Assembly: GCA_030536615.1 (NCBI GenBank)
Contig: JAUNPQ010000001.1
Span: 42,612-106,611 of the forward strand
Direction of reading: 5' to 3'
From: Bacteroidales bacterium
GTDB lineage: Bacteria > Bacteroidota > Bacteroidia > Bacteroidales > Muribaculaceae
DNA: 64,000 nt
Positions 55,550 through 64,000 of the stretch are shown piece by piece. Both the position numbers and the translations under genes were made by a program. The notes under the pieces are model-generated. The model worked only from the letters and a program-made list of their open reading frames with translations, searched no databases and was not told where the DNA came from. How positions within the stretch are numbered: the first letter of the stretch is position 1; every line of letters starts with the position of its first letter.

Positions 55550-57118
55550 TCATTTTATATTGCTGCCTATCAGGCCCATCAGCGTCTCCAGGAAATTCTT
55601 GTCCGTGTCAGTGAGAGTGATGGTCAGCTTGGAGCTGTTGCCTGTGCCGGTCCACGAGCCTTTGGTGCCGAAAGGAGCATTCAGCGCGGCGGCCACATTG
55701 CTGTTTTTCTCAACATTCCATGCCACACCGGCCAGCGCGCCATTGAAAGCATCAGCGTTCACAGGGCATCCGCCGCCCTTCACGTTGGCGTTGCTCACAA
55801 CAAGCACATTGCCGTCAACTTTGGCATAGAAAGTGGCATAGACTGGCTGACGATAGCTGTCATAATCATAATAGCTATATGAATAACTGTCATAATTGTA
55901 CTTATAGTCAACAACAGCCTTCACAACGGCCTGCACGCCCGGGGTATGGCTCTCTGCCGGAGTACCTGACATCTCCATCAGAGCAACAGCCGTGTCAAGA
56001 GCCTTGGCGGCCGATGCATTGTCCTTGAACTTGACGCAGCCCACCAGATTCCAGCCGTTGAGCTCATCAACTTCCTGCAGGTCAACCGGACCGCCCATCA
56101 CCATGATGGTGCTGCCCAGATTGCCCATGAATGTGTCAAAAATCTCCAGAGTCATGGAGTCACGCATGGCACTCTGCGGAATGTTCTTGCGTACGTATTG
56201 GGCAATCTTGTTCATGTCGCCGGCGGCAGCAACAAAAATATCATCCTTGTTGCCATATTTCAGCAGGCCGGTGTCAATCTCGCCGTTGTCCTTGTACAGG
56301 TTCAGAGCCTTGCCTTCCTGGTCAAAGATCTCAACCTCCATGGTGGCAGTCTTTTCGGCAATATCAAAATAGCCGCAGTACACACCTTTCAGCGCCTTCC
56401 GGGCATATTCAGCCATCTCAGGCATCGATGCCAGCGCCATGCGGTAGGAATAGTCATTGCTCACAAGCTTGCCGATGTTGCGCGCATCAACAAGCACATT
56501 GCAGATATGCTCCGCCTCGAGGCGCTCTTTTTTCCATGCACTGAGCGGGTTGTCCTTGACATCGGCCTCCCATGCCTCCACAAAGTCAATGGCACGTGAC
56601 GCTTTCATGGGCTTGGCATGCTTGAAAGGCAGAATGGCCAGCTTGTCTTTCAGAAGGAGAGTACCCTCCTCATCGCCCACGGTGACATAGCCGTCCGTCT
56701 CATCAACTTCAAAGTCACTGATGGCATCGGCCATGCTCTTGGCAAAGTCCTTCTCGTCATCCACATTCCAGACAAGCAAGAAGTCGGGATTCTCTATATC
56801 CTTGAACTTCAGGGCCAGCAGGCAGTTGCTCCAGTCCATGCCCTTGAACTCCATGATCTCCTCCATGCGTGAACGTTCACGGCTGCCCATCAGCGACAGC
56901 AACTCGTCAAGACTCTCGCTGGGCTTGATCTTGCCATCCTCTACGGTGCTGCCTGTGGCGCCTATGGTCCGGCTTATGTCACCGGTGATAACAATGTCAG
57001 TCTTGTCCGATACAAAACGGTCAAGCTTCCCGTCGATCGAGTCATTGCCCGAGCACGAGGCCATCAGCATGACAGCCGCCAAAGCTGCCAACGCCGCCGA
57101 TACCCTGAATTTTTTCAT
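55550..57118 (-). CDS. DUF4836-family lipoprotein
   Basis: 522 residues from ATG 57118, which starts a signal peptide with lipobox MASC (MLMASCSGND). The body is the DUF4836 beta/alpha fold with segments DIVITGDISRTIGATG, NCLLALKFKDIENPDFLLVWN and GYCGYFDIAEKTATMEVEI-like. Tyr/Asp/Ser-rich linker near residue 420 (YNYDSYSYSYYDYD). Family function unknown; surface or periplasmic lipoproteins common in Bacteroidales. It shares a symmetric divergent promoter with the aminotransferase gene. Confidence 0.85.
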   Translation of the reverse strand: MKKFRVSAALAALAAVMLMASCSGNDSIDGKLDRFVSDKTDIVITGDISRTIGATGSTVEDGKIKPSESLDELLSLMGSRERSRMEEIMEFKGMDWSNCLLALKFKDIENPDFLLVWNVDDEKDFAKSMADAISDFEVDETDGYVTVGDEEGTLLLKDKLAILPFKHAKPMKASRAIDFVEAWEADVKDNPLSAWKKERLEAEHICNVLVDARNIGKLVSNDYSYRMALASMPEMAEYARKALKGVYCGYFDIAEKTATMEVEIFDQEGKALNLYKDNGEIDTGLLKYGNKDDIFVAAAGDMNKIAQYVRKNIPQSAMRDSMTLEIFDTFMGNLGSTIMVMGGPVDLQEVDELNGWNLVGCVKFKDNASAAKALDTAVALMEMSGTPAESHTPGVQAVVKAVVDYKYNYDSYSYSYYDYDSYRQPVYATFYAKVDGNVLVVSNANVKGGGCPVNADAFNGALAGVAWNVEKNSNVAAALNAPFGTKGSWTGTGNSSKLTITLTDTDKNFLETLMGLIGSNIK

Positions 57119-57149
57119 AGTGTGATTGGTGTTATGTGTGAATAATGTT

Positions 57150-57185
57150 TTTGCAAAGATAAAGCAAATATCGTAACTTTGCAAA
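57150..57185. promoter_or_regulatory. Symmetric overlapping divergent promoter (DUF4836 / aminotransferase)
   Basis: Plus strand: TTTG (57150-57153), 20 bp, TAACTTTG (57174-57181). Minus strand: TTTG (57185-57182), 20 bp, TATCTTTG (57161-57154). All four elements are exact consensus. The two sites overlap completely in a 36-bp block with 4-8-12-8-4 layout. Confidence 0.85.
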
Positions 57186-57228
57186 ATTAAAAAGGTTGTA
57201 ATTCAGACAATCGCTAAAGAAAAAACAT

Positions 57229-58437
57229 ATGGACTGCACAAACCAATGCCTTTCCGACCGCGTCAGCGCACTGGCCGTCTCGGCAACACTGGCCATGTCA
57301 CAGAAAAGCCAGGAACTCCGCGCCCAGGGCGTGGACGTCATCAACCTCTCAGTGGGCGAGCCCGACTTTAACACCCCTGACCACATAAAGCAAGCCGCCG
57401 TCCGCGCCATAGACCAGAACTACACATTCTACAGCCCCGTGCCCGGATACATGTCCCTGCGCGAGGCTATCGCCGCCAAACTTCTCCGCGAGAACGGCCT
57501 CACATACAGCCCCCAGCAGATAGTTGTCGGCAACGGAGCCAAACAGGCCCTCTGCAACGTAATCCTCTCGCTCATAAACCCCGGCGACGAAGTCCTCATA
57601 CCCGTCCCCGCATGGGTCAGCTACGTGGAAATGGTCAAACTCGCACAGGGTACACCCGTCACCGTCCACGCCGGCATAGAAGACAACTTCAAGATCACCC
57701 CTGAGCGCCTCCGTCGGGCCATCACACCCCGCACACGCATGGTGCTCATATGCTCGCCCTCAAACCCCACCGGCAGCGTCTACACCCGTCAGGAGCTCCA
57801 GGGACTTGTCAGCGTCCTCGCCGACTACCCCGGCATAATGGTTGTCGCCGACGAAATCTATGAACACATAAACTTCACCGGCTCATTCACCTCACTGGCC
57901 TCATTCCCCGAGATCGCAGACCGCACAGTCATCATCAACGGCGTCTCAAAAGCCTACGCCATGACCGGATGGCGAATAGGCTACTGCGCCGCGCCACTCT
58001 GGCTGGCAAAAGGCGTCAGCAAACTCCAGGGGCAATACACCTCCGGAGCATCATCCATAGCCCAGAAAGCCGCCGAAGCCGCCTATAACGGCCCACAGGA
58101 ATGCGTGCAGGAAATGTGCCGCGCCTTCCAGCGCCGCCGCGACCTCGTGGTCAGCCTCGCCTCACAGATCCCCGGCCTAACCGTCAACCGCCCCGACGGA
58201 GCATTCTACCTCTTCCCGCAGGTAACAGCATACATCGGCCGCAAAACCCCCGACGGACAGACACTTCAGACATCCGCCGACATAGCCATGTACATCCTCC
58301 GTCAGGCACACGTCGCCGTTGTTGACGGAGCTGCATTCTGCGCGCCCGGCTACATACGCCTCAGCTACGCCACCTCCGATGACAACATCACCCGTGCCAT
58401 GCACCGCATCGCCGACGCACTGGCCGGGCTCTCCTGA
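57229..58437 (+). CDS. Class I/II PLP-dependent aminotransferase (aspartate type)
   Basis: 402 residues. N-terminal VINLSVGEPDFNTPDHIKQAA, the PLP phosphate-contact GNGAKQAL, the SPSNPTGSV and DEIYEHI segments, the PLP Lys in SKAYAMTGWRIGY, and the substrate-binding Arg near the C-terminus (GYIRLSYA) match the AspC/PatA subgroup Ib. It probably transaminates aspartate, aromatic amino acids or prephenate. tyrS follows 51 bp downstream in the same direction. Confidence 0.95.
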   Translation: MDCTNQCLSDRVSALAVSATLAMSQKSQELRAQGVDVINLSVGEPDFNTPDHIKQAAVRAIDQNYTFYSPVPGYMSLREAIAAKLLRENGLTYSPQQIVVGNGAKQALCNVILSLINPGDEVLIPVPAWVSYVEMVKLAQGTPVTVHAGIEDNFKITPERLRRAITPRTRMVLICSPSNPTGSVYTRQELQGLVSVLADYPGIMVVADEIYEHINFTGSFTSLASFPEIADRTVIINGVSKAYAMTGWRIGYCAAPLWLAKGVSKLQGQYTSGASSIAQKAAEAAYNGPQECVQEMCRAFQRRRDLVVSLASQIPGLTVNRPDGAFYLFPQVTAYIGRKTPDGQTLQTSADIAMYILRQAHVAVVDGAAFCAPGYIRLSYATSDDNITRAMHRIADALAGLS

Positions 58438-58488
58438 AACAACACAGACAACACAGAGACAACAACCACATAACACAGAAAAGAAACC

Positions 58489-59784
58489 ATGGACTTTATA
58501 CAGGAACTCCAATGGCGCGGCATGATCCACCAGATGATGCCCGGCGTTGAAGACCAGCTCAAAAAAGAAATGACAACCGCCTACCTCGGCATAGATCCCA
58601 CCGCTGACTCACTCCACATCGGACACCTTGTCGGCGTCATGATGCTGCGACACCTCCAGCGCGCCGGACACCGCCCCATCGCACTTGTCGGAGGCGCCAC
58701 CGGCATGATAGGCGACCCCTCCATGAAAAGCCAGGAACGCAAACTCATTGACGAGAAAACACTGCGCCACAACCAGGAGGCCATCAAAAAACAACTCTCG
58801 CGCTTCCTTGACTTTGACAGCGACGCACCAAACGCCGCCATCATGGTCAACAACTACGACTGGATGAAAGACTTCTCATTCCTCGGCTTCATCCGCGACA
58901 TCGGCAAGCACATCACCGTCAACTACATGATGGCCAAAGACTCCGTTAAAAAACGCCTCAGCGGAGAAAGCCGCGAAGGAATGTCATTCACCGAATTCTC
59001 CTACCAGCTACTTCAAGGCTACGACTTCCTCCACCTCTTTCAGGAAAAAGGATGCCGCATACAGCTCGGAGGCTCAGACCAGTGGGGAAACATGACCACC
59101 GGCACCGAGCTCATACGCCGCGTCACCGGCCAGGAAAACGCCTACGCCATCACATGCCCCCTCATCACAAAAGCCGATGGCGGAAAATTCGGCAAAACAG
59201 AAAGCGGCAACATATGGCTTGACCCCCGCTACACATCGCCCTACAGATTCTACCAGTTCTGGCTCAACGTCAGCGACGCCGACGCCGAGAAATACATAAA
59301 AATCTTCACCACCCTCACACAGCAGGAAATCCAGGACCTCGTGGCACAACAGACAGCCGATCCCGGACAGCGTCCCCTCCAGAAACGCCTCGCCCGCGAG
59401 ATCACCGTCATGGTACACTCCGAAGCCGACTACCAGGCCGCCGTCGAAGCCTCACAGATCCTCTTCAGCAACCAGGCCCGCGACATCCTCCACCGCATCG
59501 ACGAAGACACACTCCTCGCCGTCTTTGAAGGCGTACCCTCATTCCGGGTCAGCCGCGCCGATATCGAGGCAGGTATCAAACTCGCCGACCTCCTTGTTGA
59601 CAAAGCACCCGTGTTCCCCAGCAAGGGAGAACTCCGCAAACTCGCCCAGCAAGGCGGCTTCTCAGTCAACAAAGAGAAAGTCACTGACGCCTATGCACCC
59701 GTCTCAACAGACATGCTCCTCAACGACAAATACATACTTGTGCAGAAAGGCAAGAAGAACTACTATTTGCTCACGGCTGTCTGA
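58489..59784 (+). CDS. tyrS: Tyrosyl-tRNA synthetase
   Basis: 431 residues. Class I synthetase with HIGH motif HIGHLVG and KMSKS-equivalent KFGKTES. Tyr-specific motifs [14 protein letters not shown] and [10 protein letters not shown], and a C-terminal S4-like RNA-binding domain ([27 protein letters not shown]). The 3' end overlaps the convergent MscS gene by 22 bp. Confidence 0.98.
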   Translation: MDFIQELQWRGMIHQMMPGVEDQLKKEMTTAYLGIDPTADSLHIGHLVGVMMLRHLQRAGHRPIALVGGATGMIGDPSMKSQERKLIDEKTLRHNQEAIKKQLSRFLDFDSDAPNAAIMVNNYDWMKDFSFLGFIRDIGKHITVNYMMAKDSVKKRLSGESREGMSFTEFSYQLLQGYDFLHLFQEKGCRIQLGGSDQWGNMTTGTELIRRVTGQENAYAITCPLITKADGGKFGKTESGNIWLDPRYTSPYRFYQFWLNVSDADAEKYIKIFTTLTQQEIQDLVAQQTADPGQRPLQKRLAREITVMVHSEADYQAAVEASQILFSNQARDILHRIDEDTLLAVFEGVPSFRVSRADIEAGIKLADLLVDKAPVFPSKGELRKLAQQGGFSVNKEKVTDAYAPVSTDMLLNDKYILVQKGKKNYYLLTAV

Positions 59785-61112
59785 ACCGGTGTCTGATCAC
59801 CGCCGCCGCCCAGCGTCACCGTCTCCGCGCCCGCTGAATACAACGACAGCCCGAAATCGCCAATAACCCTGGCAACATGCTCAATCACACCGCTCTGGAT
59901 GCCCTCATAGGCATTCCAGTCCGTTGTGTTGCTCCAGCACCACACCTGCAGCGGGATGCCATAAACCGTCGGCTCAAGCAACTGTACCAGAATGCGGTGA
60001 GTGTCACTGATGTGCGGATTGCGGCTCAGATAAACACAAAGATATGCCCTGAAAAGACCCAGATTCGTCTCAAGCGTGCCATTCACCTTTCTCAGGCCGC
60101 CGTTCACCATCCAGCCCCCGTCACCGCCATCGCTGCGGATAGCAGAGATGACAGGCGCAAGCTCCGGATACTTTGCCGACAGCGACGCCACAAGCTCAGG
60201 CGTGCACCCGCGCACACCCGCATAGTCAATCGTGAAATTCTGCATTATACGCCTCACGCCACTGTCACTCATCCCGCGCCAGTTCTGGAAAGAACCGCTC
60301 ACAAGCGTATACGGCGGAACAGTGATGATCGTATTGTCCCAGTTCTGAACCTTCACAGCCGTCAGAGACACATCAATCACCGTACCATTGGCCGGCGTCC
60401 CCGGCACAACAATCCAGTCACCCACATGCAACATATCATTCTGACTCATCTGTATGCCCGCCACAAAACCAAGAATACTATCCTTGAAAATCAGCATCAA
60501 CGCCGCCGCAAAAGCACCTAAGCCGGCCAACAGAGCCATTGGAGACTTCTCTATCAGCACTGACACACAAAGAATACAGATCACAATCCACACAATCCCC
60601 TTCGCAACATTCAGAATCCCCTGAATAGGCAGATTACGCGTGTTCATCCGCTCATTGTAACGGTTGAAAATAAAAGTCAGAACACCGTTCAGACCCACCG
60701 CAAAAGCAATCAGCGTATACACCCACACAACATTCATGATCACATGCAGCGACTCCGACTGCCTGTTGAAAGCAAACGGAATCAAAGCCATGAACACCAG
60801 CGGCGGAATCACATGAAAACACTTGCTCAGCAAATGCTCGCGCAACACCTCCTGCGCCAGCTTGCCCTTGCGCAGAGCCACAGCCTTGCGCGTCAGCCAC
60901 AGCAAGCCATACTTCAGCGCAAAGCCGATGACCAGAGCCACAACAGCCACAGCCACCACATAAGCCACAGACTGAGCCGTCGAGTTGCCCCCCAGACCCA
61001 CGAAACCTAAAAAACGGTCAATGCCGCCCATCAGCCACGCCGCAATGTCATGCGACGGAATCAACGACGGAGCCTTCGGCAACACCTCCGTCACATCAGC
61101 CAGAAGAGTCAT
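59763..61112 (-). CDS. MscS-family mechanosensitive ion channel (YbdG-like)
   Basis: 449 residues. Several N-terminal helices ([55 protein letters not shown]) precede the pore helix and MscS beta domain: [58 protein letters not shown]. It protects cells from osmotic shock. ATG 61112 is preferred over GTG 61121. Confidence 0.92.
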   Translation of the reverse strand: MTLLADVTEVLPKAPSLIPSHDIAAWLMGGIDRFLGFVGLGGNSTAQSVAYVVAVAVVALVIGFALKYGLLWLTRKAVALRKGKLAQEVLREHLLSKCFHVIPPLVFMALIPFAFNRQSESLHVIMNVVWVYTLIAFAVGLNGVLTFIFNRYNERMNTRNLPIQGILNVAKGIVWIVICILCVSVLIEKSPMALLAGLGAFAAALMLIFKDSILGFVAGIQMSQNDMLHVGDWIVVPGTPANGTVIDVSLTAVKVQNWDNTIITVPPYTLVSGSFQNWRGMSDSGVRRIMQNFTIDYAGVRGCTPELVASLSAKYPELAPVISAIRSDGGDGGWMVNGGLRKVNGTLETNLGLFRAYLCVYLSRNPHISDTHRILVQLLEPTVYGIPLQVWCWSNTTDWNAYEGIQSGVIEHVARVIGDFGLSLYSAGAETVTLGGGGDQTPVQTAVSK

Positions 61113-61183
61113 AACATCCACAGATTAAAAATATTTCCACCATTACAACACCCCTCCCCCCGCCAAAGTTTAACCCCCATATT

Positions 61184-61219
61184 TGAAAAGCCGGGAAACC
61201 GACATTCAGTTCCCCGGCT
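61184..61219 (-). terminator. Terminator at the end of the retropepsin cassette
   Basis: On the minus strand AGCCGGGGAA (61219-61210) pairs with TTTCCCGGCT (61198-61189; one G-U), followed by TTTTC. It ends transcription about 40 bp after the 61258 gene. Confidence 0.75.
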
Positions 61220-61257
61220 CTCGCAAAGCCTGAATCAATAACCAAATCCATCAGGCA

Positions 61258-62451
61258 TCAATGCCTTGTGCCTCCGATGATATGCCCATTGTGCCACACC
61301 TCAAAAGTGTGCCAATGGCTGCCATCCAGATATCGTGAGACATAGACCGTATATGATCCCGTGCCCTCATTCAGATGTGGCGTAAAGTTCTCATAATAAA
61401 TCTGTCCGTTGGCTTCATTTATGATTTTCAGCGTCATGGATTTTGAACCCGGCTCAAATGAGTGGTAATTGAACTTGTACTCCCTTGCTCCATAATTGTA
61501 ATGGCCTGAAGTGACAGATACCGGCACAAGTGACTTTACCCGGTCCACAACATCTTCCGCAGCATTTTTCAATAGCGTCTCCCGTTGCAGGGCCAGGTTC
61601 AGGGAGTCATTCCGGCGTCCAATACTCTCTATAGTATCATTCTTGCTGGATATGGTATTTTTAGCAGCTGTAAGATCATTGCGCGTATCTCTGAGACTCC
61701 CTTCCGTCTCCGTCAGGGAATTATAAAGGAAAAACAACCCCACACAACAGCACAGCACCAGAATAAAAAGAAGCACAACCTTGTGATATTGTTTCTTCTT
61801 CCGTTCAAGTTCTGATACACGGTCGTTCAACTCCTTTATGACAGAATCACGGTCCGTAATCCGACTCCGCAGACTCGCTATGATGCGCTCCGTATAATTG
61901 GAATCAATCCCGGACTCGTACTCCACCACAACACGGTTGCTCTCATCTGACAACTTCACAATCACACTGTCATCCTCACCGCTGGCAACATATTTGGTGC
62001 GGTGGATACCCTCATATTTTTTGCTCAGTTCCTCCGTGCCAAAGTCATTGTTATAGTCAAGCGCCGCATTGATCACAGATTTCAGATAGTCATACGCCTT
62101 TATGTCATCGCAGAACTCTGCCACAGTGAACGCTATGTCTCCGTTCTGCGTACGTTCCAGATAATTCCGGTTTCTAACTGCCGTATTCTCAATCAGACTA
62201 CGCAGGAATCCAAATAATTTTTTTGGATATTCAAAACGGATATGGTTGAATATCAGGCAAATTCCAATGAGCTTGCCATTGCCCAGATCCTCAATGAAAA
62301 GATAATGCACCAGATCATGACTGCGGTATATCACACCGCGTGCTCCGCTGAGGTCACGACACGCCTCCGCAAACATTTTTTGCGTATAGTCCTGAGGATA
62401 CTGACTGTATTTTCCCCCGGGATTTCCGAATACATACAGATTGAAGTTCAC
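61258..62451 (-). CDS. Single-pass membrane protein with coiled coils, last gene of the retropepsin cassette
   Basis: 397 residues; the start is GTG, overlapping the previous stop (GTGA, 4 bp). An N-terminal soluble domain of about 190 residues (FNLYVFGNPGGKYSQYPQDYT) is followed by a coiled coil, a membrane helix (VVLLFILVLCCCVGLFFLY), a second long coiled coil (about 245-300) and a C-terminal beta domain (KSMTLKIINEANGQIYYENF to the end). Family not recognised. The topology suggests a signal or stress sensor spanning the inner membrane, but that is inference. Confidence 0.75.
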   Translation of the reverse strand: MNFNLYVFGNPGGKYSQYPQDYTQKMFAEACRDLSGARGVIYRSHDLVHYLFIEDLGNGKLIGICLIFNHIRFEYPKKLFGFLRSLIENTAVRNRNYLERTQNGDIAFTVAEFCDDIKAYDYLKSVINAALDYNNDFGTEELSKKYEGIHRTKYVASGEDDSVIVKLSDESNRVVVEYESGIDSNYTERIIASLRSRITDRDSVIKELNDRVSELERKKKQYHKVVLLFILVLCCCVGLFFLYNSLTETEGSLRDTRNDLTAAKNTISSKNDTIESIGRRNDSLNLALQRETLLKNAAEDVVDRVKSLVPVSVTSGHYNYGAREYKFNYHSFEPGSKSMTLKIINEANGQIYYENFTPHLNEGTGSYTVYVSRYLDGSHWHTFEVWHNGHIIGGTRH

Positions 62452-62999
62452 TGCCGCTCAAAAATTATCACATTCTCTGCATTGTCTACCGTATGGCGCG
62501 GCAGCTCCCGCATTATATTCTGGCCCACCAGAAGCGGAGCACTCGTGTTGGCTGACACACATGCCTCTATATCATGGAGAGTAAGTGACTGATTGTCACG
62601 CGCCGGAATCAAAATCTCGGCAAGGTTGAAAACATACTCCTCCGTGTACGACCCATCAGCTATCTGTGCCACAATAGTGCCCTGCAAATCATCAAGAGTG
62701 ATCTTTCCGGCCTTGTCCAGTCTCTGCAGTTCCAAAGCCGAGATGCTTGTTATCGACGCGCCTGTGTCCCACAGCATATTGAAAGGCTCTCCGTTCAGAG
62801 AAACCTGTATCTCCATGCATCCTCCATCTTTTGGTGTAAAGGGAACAACAACCTTGTCCGAACTCAACGACGCCACTTCAACTGTGTCCTCGTCCCACAC
62901 CTGAACGCGCGGTGACGGCTGCTGACCGCCTCCGCATCCCGTAGTGGCCATCGCCACACACATAGCAGCCGTTGCTGCCATCCTGTCAAAATGTTTCAT
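62448..62999 (-). CDS. Retropepsin-like aspartic protease lipoprotein
   Basis: 183 residues. Lipoprotein signal with lipobox TTGC. One aspartic protease domain of clan AA: catalytic DTGASITSIS, followed at the end by LLVGQNIMREL, the usual hydrophobic-Gly motif. As one domain has only one catalytic Asp, it must dimerise, like retroviral protease. It should be anchored in the periplasm or on the outer membrane. It lies between two partner genes with very tight spacing (5 bp and 4-bp overlap), so it acts within this cassette. Confidence 0.85.
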   Translation of the reverse strand: MKHFDRMAATAAMCVAMATTGCGGGQQPSPRVQVWDEDTVEVASLSSDKVVVPFTPKDGGCMEIQVSLNGEPFNMLWDTGASITSISALELQRLDKAGKITLDDLQGTIVAQIADGSYTEEYVFNLAEILIPARDNQSLTLHDIEACVSANTSAPLLVGQNIMRELPRHTVDNAENVIIFERQ

Positions 63000-63004
63000 T
63001 AATC

Positions 63005-63682
63005 CTATTGCTCTATATTAAAATACGGTTCTAAACTCAAATAAAATTCTCTCAGGGAACCTATGTGTTTCAACTGCGCGGCCGACAGCGTTGACTGATC
63101 CATTGCCTTTAGCTCCTTGAGGTTTGAATAAAGTTCCTCTTTCTTCCGGTCAATTGCCGCTCCTATAAGTTTGTTAAGATCAATTTCCTTATTGGCCGCA
63201 TACTCTTTCGTTTCCTTTATAACGTTCCTGATGTCATCGCACAGAGCCTCTATGTCCCATACTTTGCACACTGTCTCATAGTGCTTGCTCAAGGCTGCCG
63301 GAACCATCCGGCCCTTCAGATCCTCCATCCGGAACACAGACTCATCCTCCGCCAACAGAAGCAGTTGCCACACCTCATTCTCTGTTTTTTGCTTTGACTC
63401 CAATTCTTCTATCTTGCAGTCAAGACTATCCACCAACGCAAAGAGATCATTGGCCATAAGCTCAAGATGTTCTATTTTAGCGTCCTTATTTTTTATACTT
63501 GGATATTCATCTTTCTGCGCGTTTATGTCCAGACGCAGCTGCTCAACTGAAACCGCCATAGTGTCTTGCATCTCAGTCCCCTGCGATTCCTGCGCCACCA
63601 TGTTTACACTCATCAGCATGGCGCCGATCAATGCCGGTCTACGGCACTGTCCGTTCCTAAATATCTGTTTTAAAAGTTTCAT
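63005..63682 (-). CDS. Exported coiled-coil protein, unknown function
   Basis: 225 residues. A signal-peptide-like N-terminus (RRPALIGAMLMSVNMVAQE) is followed by a mostly alpha-helical, Lys/Glu-rich coiled-coil body (KIEHLELMANDLFALVDSLDCKIEELESKQ; LIGAAIDRKKEELYSNLKELKAM). No family recognised. The start overlaps the 3' end of the partial gene at the window edge by 26 bp. Could be a substrate or partner of the adjacent protease. DNA is AT-richer than the core genes. Confidence 0.7.
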   Translation of the reverse strand: MKLLKQIFRNGQCRRPALIGAMLMSVNMVAQESQGTEMQDTMAVSVEQLRLDINAQKDEYPSIKNKDAKIEHLELMANDLFALVDSLDCKIEELESKQKTENEVWQLLLLAEDESVFRMEDLKGRMVPAALSKHYETVCKVWDIEALCDDIRNVIKETKEYAANKEIDLNKLIGAAIDRKKEELYSNLKELKAMDQSTLSAAQLKHIGSLREFYLSLEPYFNIEQ

Positions 63683-64000
63683 TTTCTACAGGTCTGATTG
63701 TTATCTTGTCTTTATTTATTGTGAATCTCACGGATTTGTTTTTTTCCATTTTCACTGTGTAGCTTCCTTTTTTATGTCTTATTCCCTTAAATCCACAGAT
63801 AACTTTTTGTGTAGGGGTGGTTGATATAGTAATATATGTTCCAACATTAGCATCGTATTTGTTTTCTGTTCCGGTATTTCCCTTTATTGTCTTCTCCCAT
63901 AGCTGTTTGTTATTATCGTCGGTATTTACCACGGTGATGGTGAAAGGTTGAGGTTGTTCTGCCGCTTCCGGTTTTGGTGTAGGTGTCTTAAGATTGTCTC
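63657..64000 (-). CDS. C-terminal part of an unknown protein, cut by window edge
   Basis: The frame stays open to base 64000; 113 residues before the stop are visible. A Pro/Lys/Thr-rich linker (KTPTPKPEAAEQPQP) leads into a beta-rich domain (FTITVVNTDDNN; YDANVGTYITISTTPTQKV; SYTVKMEKNKSVRFTI) of unrecognised family. An internal GTG at 63932 could be mistaken for the start, but the frame continues upstream. First visible gene of the cassette, AT-rich. Confidence 0.65.
   Translation of the reverse strand, partial: DNLKTPTPKPEAAEQPQPFTITVVNTDDNNKQLWEKTIKGNTGTENKYDANVGTYITISTTPTQKVICGFKGIRHKKGSYTVKMEKNKSVRFTINKDKITIRPVENETFKTDI

Noticed and set aside
63285-63824. 179-residue plus-strand frame
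   Set aside because: Lies antisense to two cassette genes with coherent spacing and signal peptide; Ser/Cys/Phe-rich shadow composition.
1-64000. CRISPR array, tRNA, rRNA, insertion sequence or prophage
   Set aside because: No regularly spaced repeats, cloverleaf genes, transposase or phage structural genes were recognised in reading both strands.

Overview
The window looks like chromosome of a gut Bacteroidales bacterium, most plausibly Muribaculaceae (S24-7) or a near relative. The grounds are a SusC/SusD/SusE/SusF-type operon, DUF4836, DUF1573 and DUF3943 proteins, and C-terminal tails resembling type IX secretion signals. Promoters repeatedly fit the Bacteroidota pattern (-33 TTTG/TTG, about 20 bp, -7 TAnnTTTG), and Shine-Dalgarno sequences are generally absent. 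Coding strands are C-rich. No rRNA, tRNA, CRISPR array, transposase or phage gene was recognised. The genus call is an inference from family content.

Layout. 1-17.4 kb is almost entirely minus strand: an ATP-binding (Bergerat-fold) protein cut by the left edge; metK behind a SAM-II riboswitch; a secreted phosphodiester glycosidase; yidC and pyrG; a tight four-gene operon (second phosphodiester glycosidase, ATP-grasp enzyme, CDP-alcohol phosphotransferase, HAD phosphatase); an outer-membrane beta-barrel; and cytidine deaminase. 17.7-36.6 kb is plus strand housekeeping and envelope genes: TPR protein, MATE pump, acyltransferase / sigma-54 regulator / LptE / SecG block, U32 protein, FtsB-like protein, HAD hydrolase, PEGA protein, pheT, YebC, mutS and an rRNA methylase. 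36.6-41.2 kb holds comF, a LuxR-type regulator, an RsmI-like methylase and an MBL-fold hydrolase, with long intergenic gaps. 41.3-57.1 kb is minus strand: recA, meaB-DUF1573, DUF3943, the susCDEF-like operon, an ABC FtsX transporter and DUF4836. 57.2-59.8 kb carries an aminotransferase and tyrS. The right end has an MscS channel and an AT-richer cassette with a retropepsin-like lipoprotein, cut by the edge.

The most notable items are: (1) the SAM-II aptamer before metK, which has an exact 10-nt downstream complement able to compete with both the aptamer and a strong leader hairpin; (2) the phosphodiester glycosidase / ATP-grasp / CDP-alcohol phosphotransferase / HAD operon, a candidate pathway for an unusual phosphodiester headgroup; (3) two 36-bp two-fold symmetric divergent promoters in which two RNA polymerase sites fully overlap; (4) the translationally coupled retropepsin cassette at the right edge; (5) an orphan promoter that may drive a small RNA or a 33-residue peptide downstream of comF.
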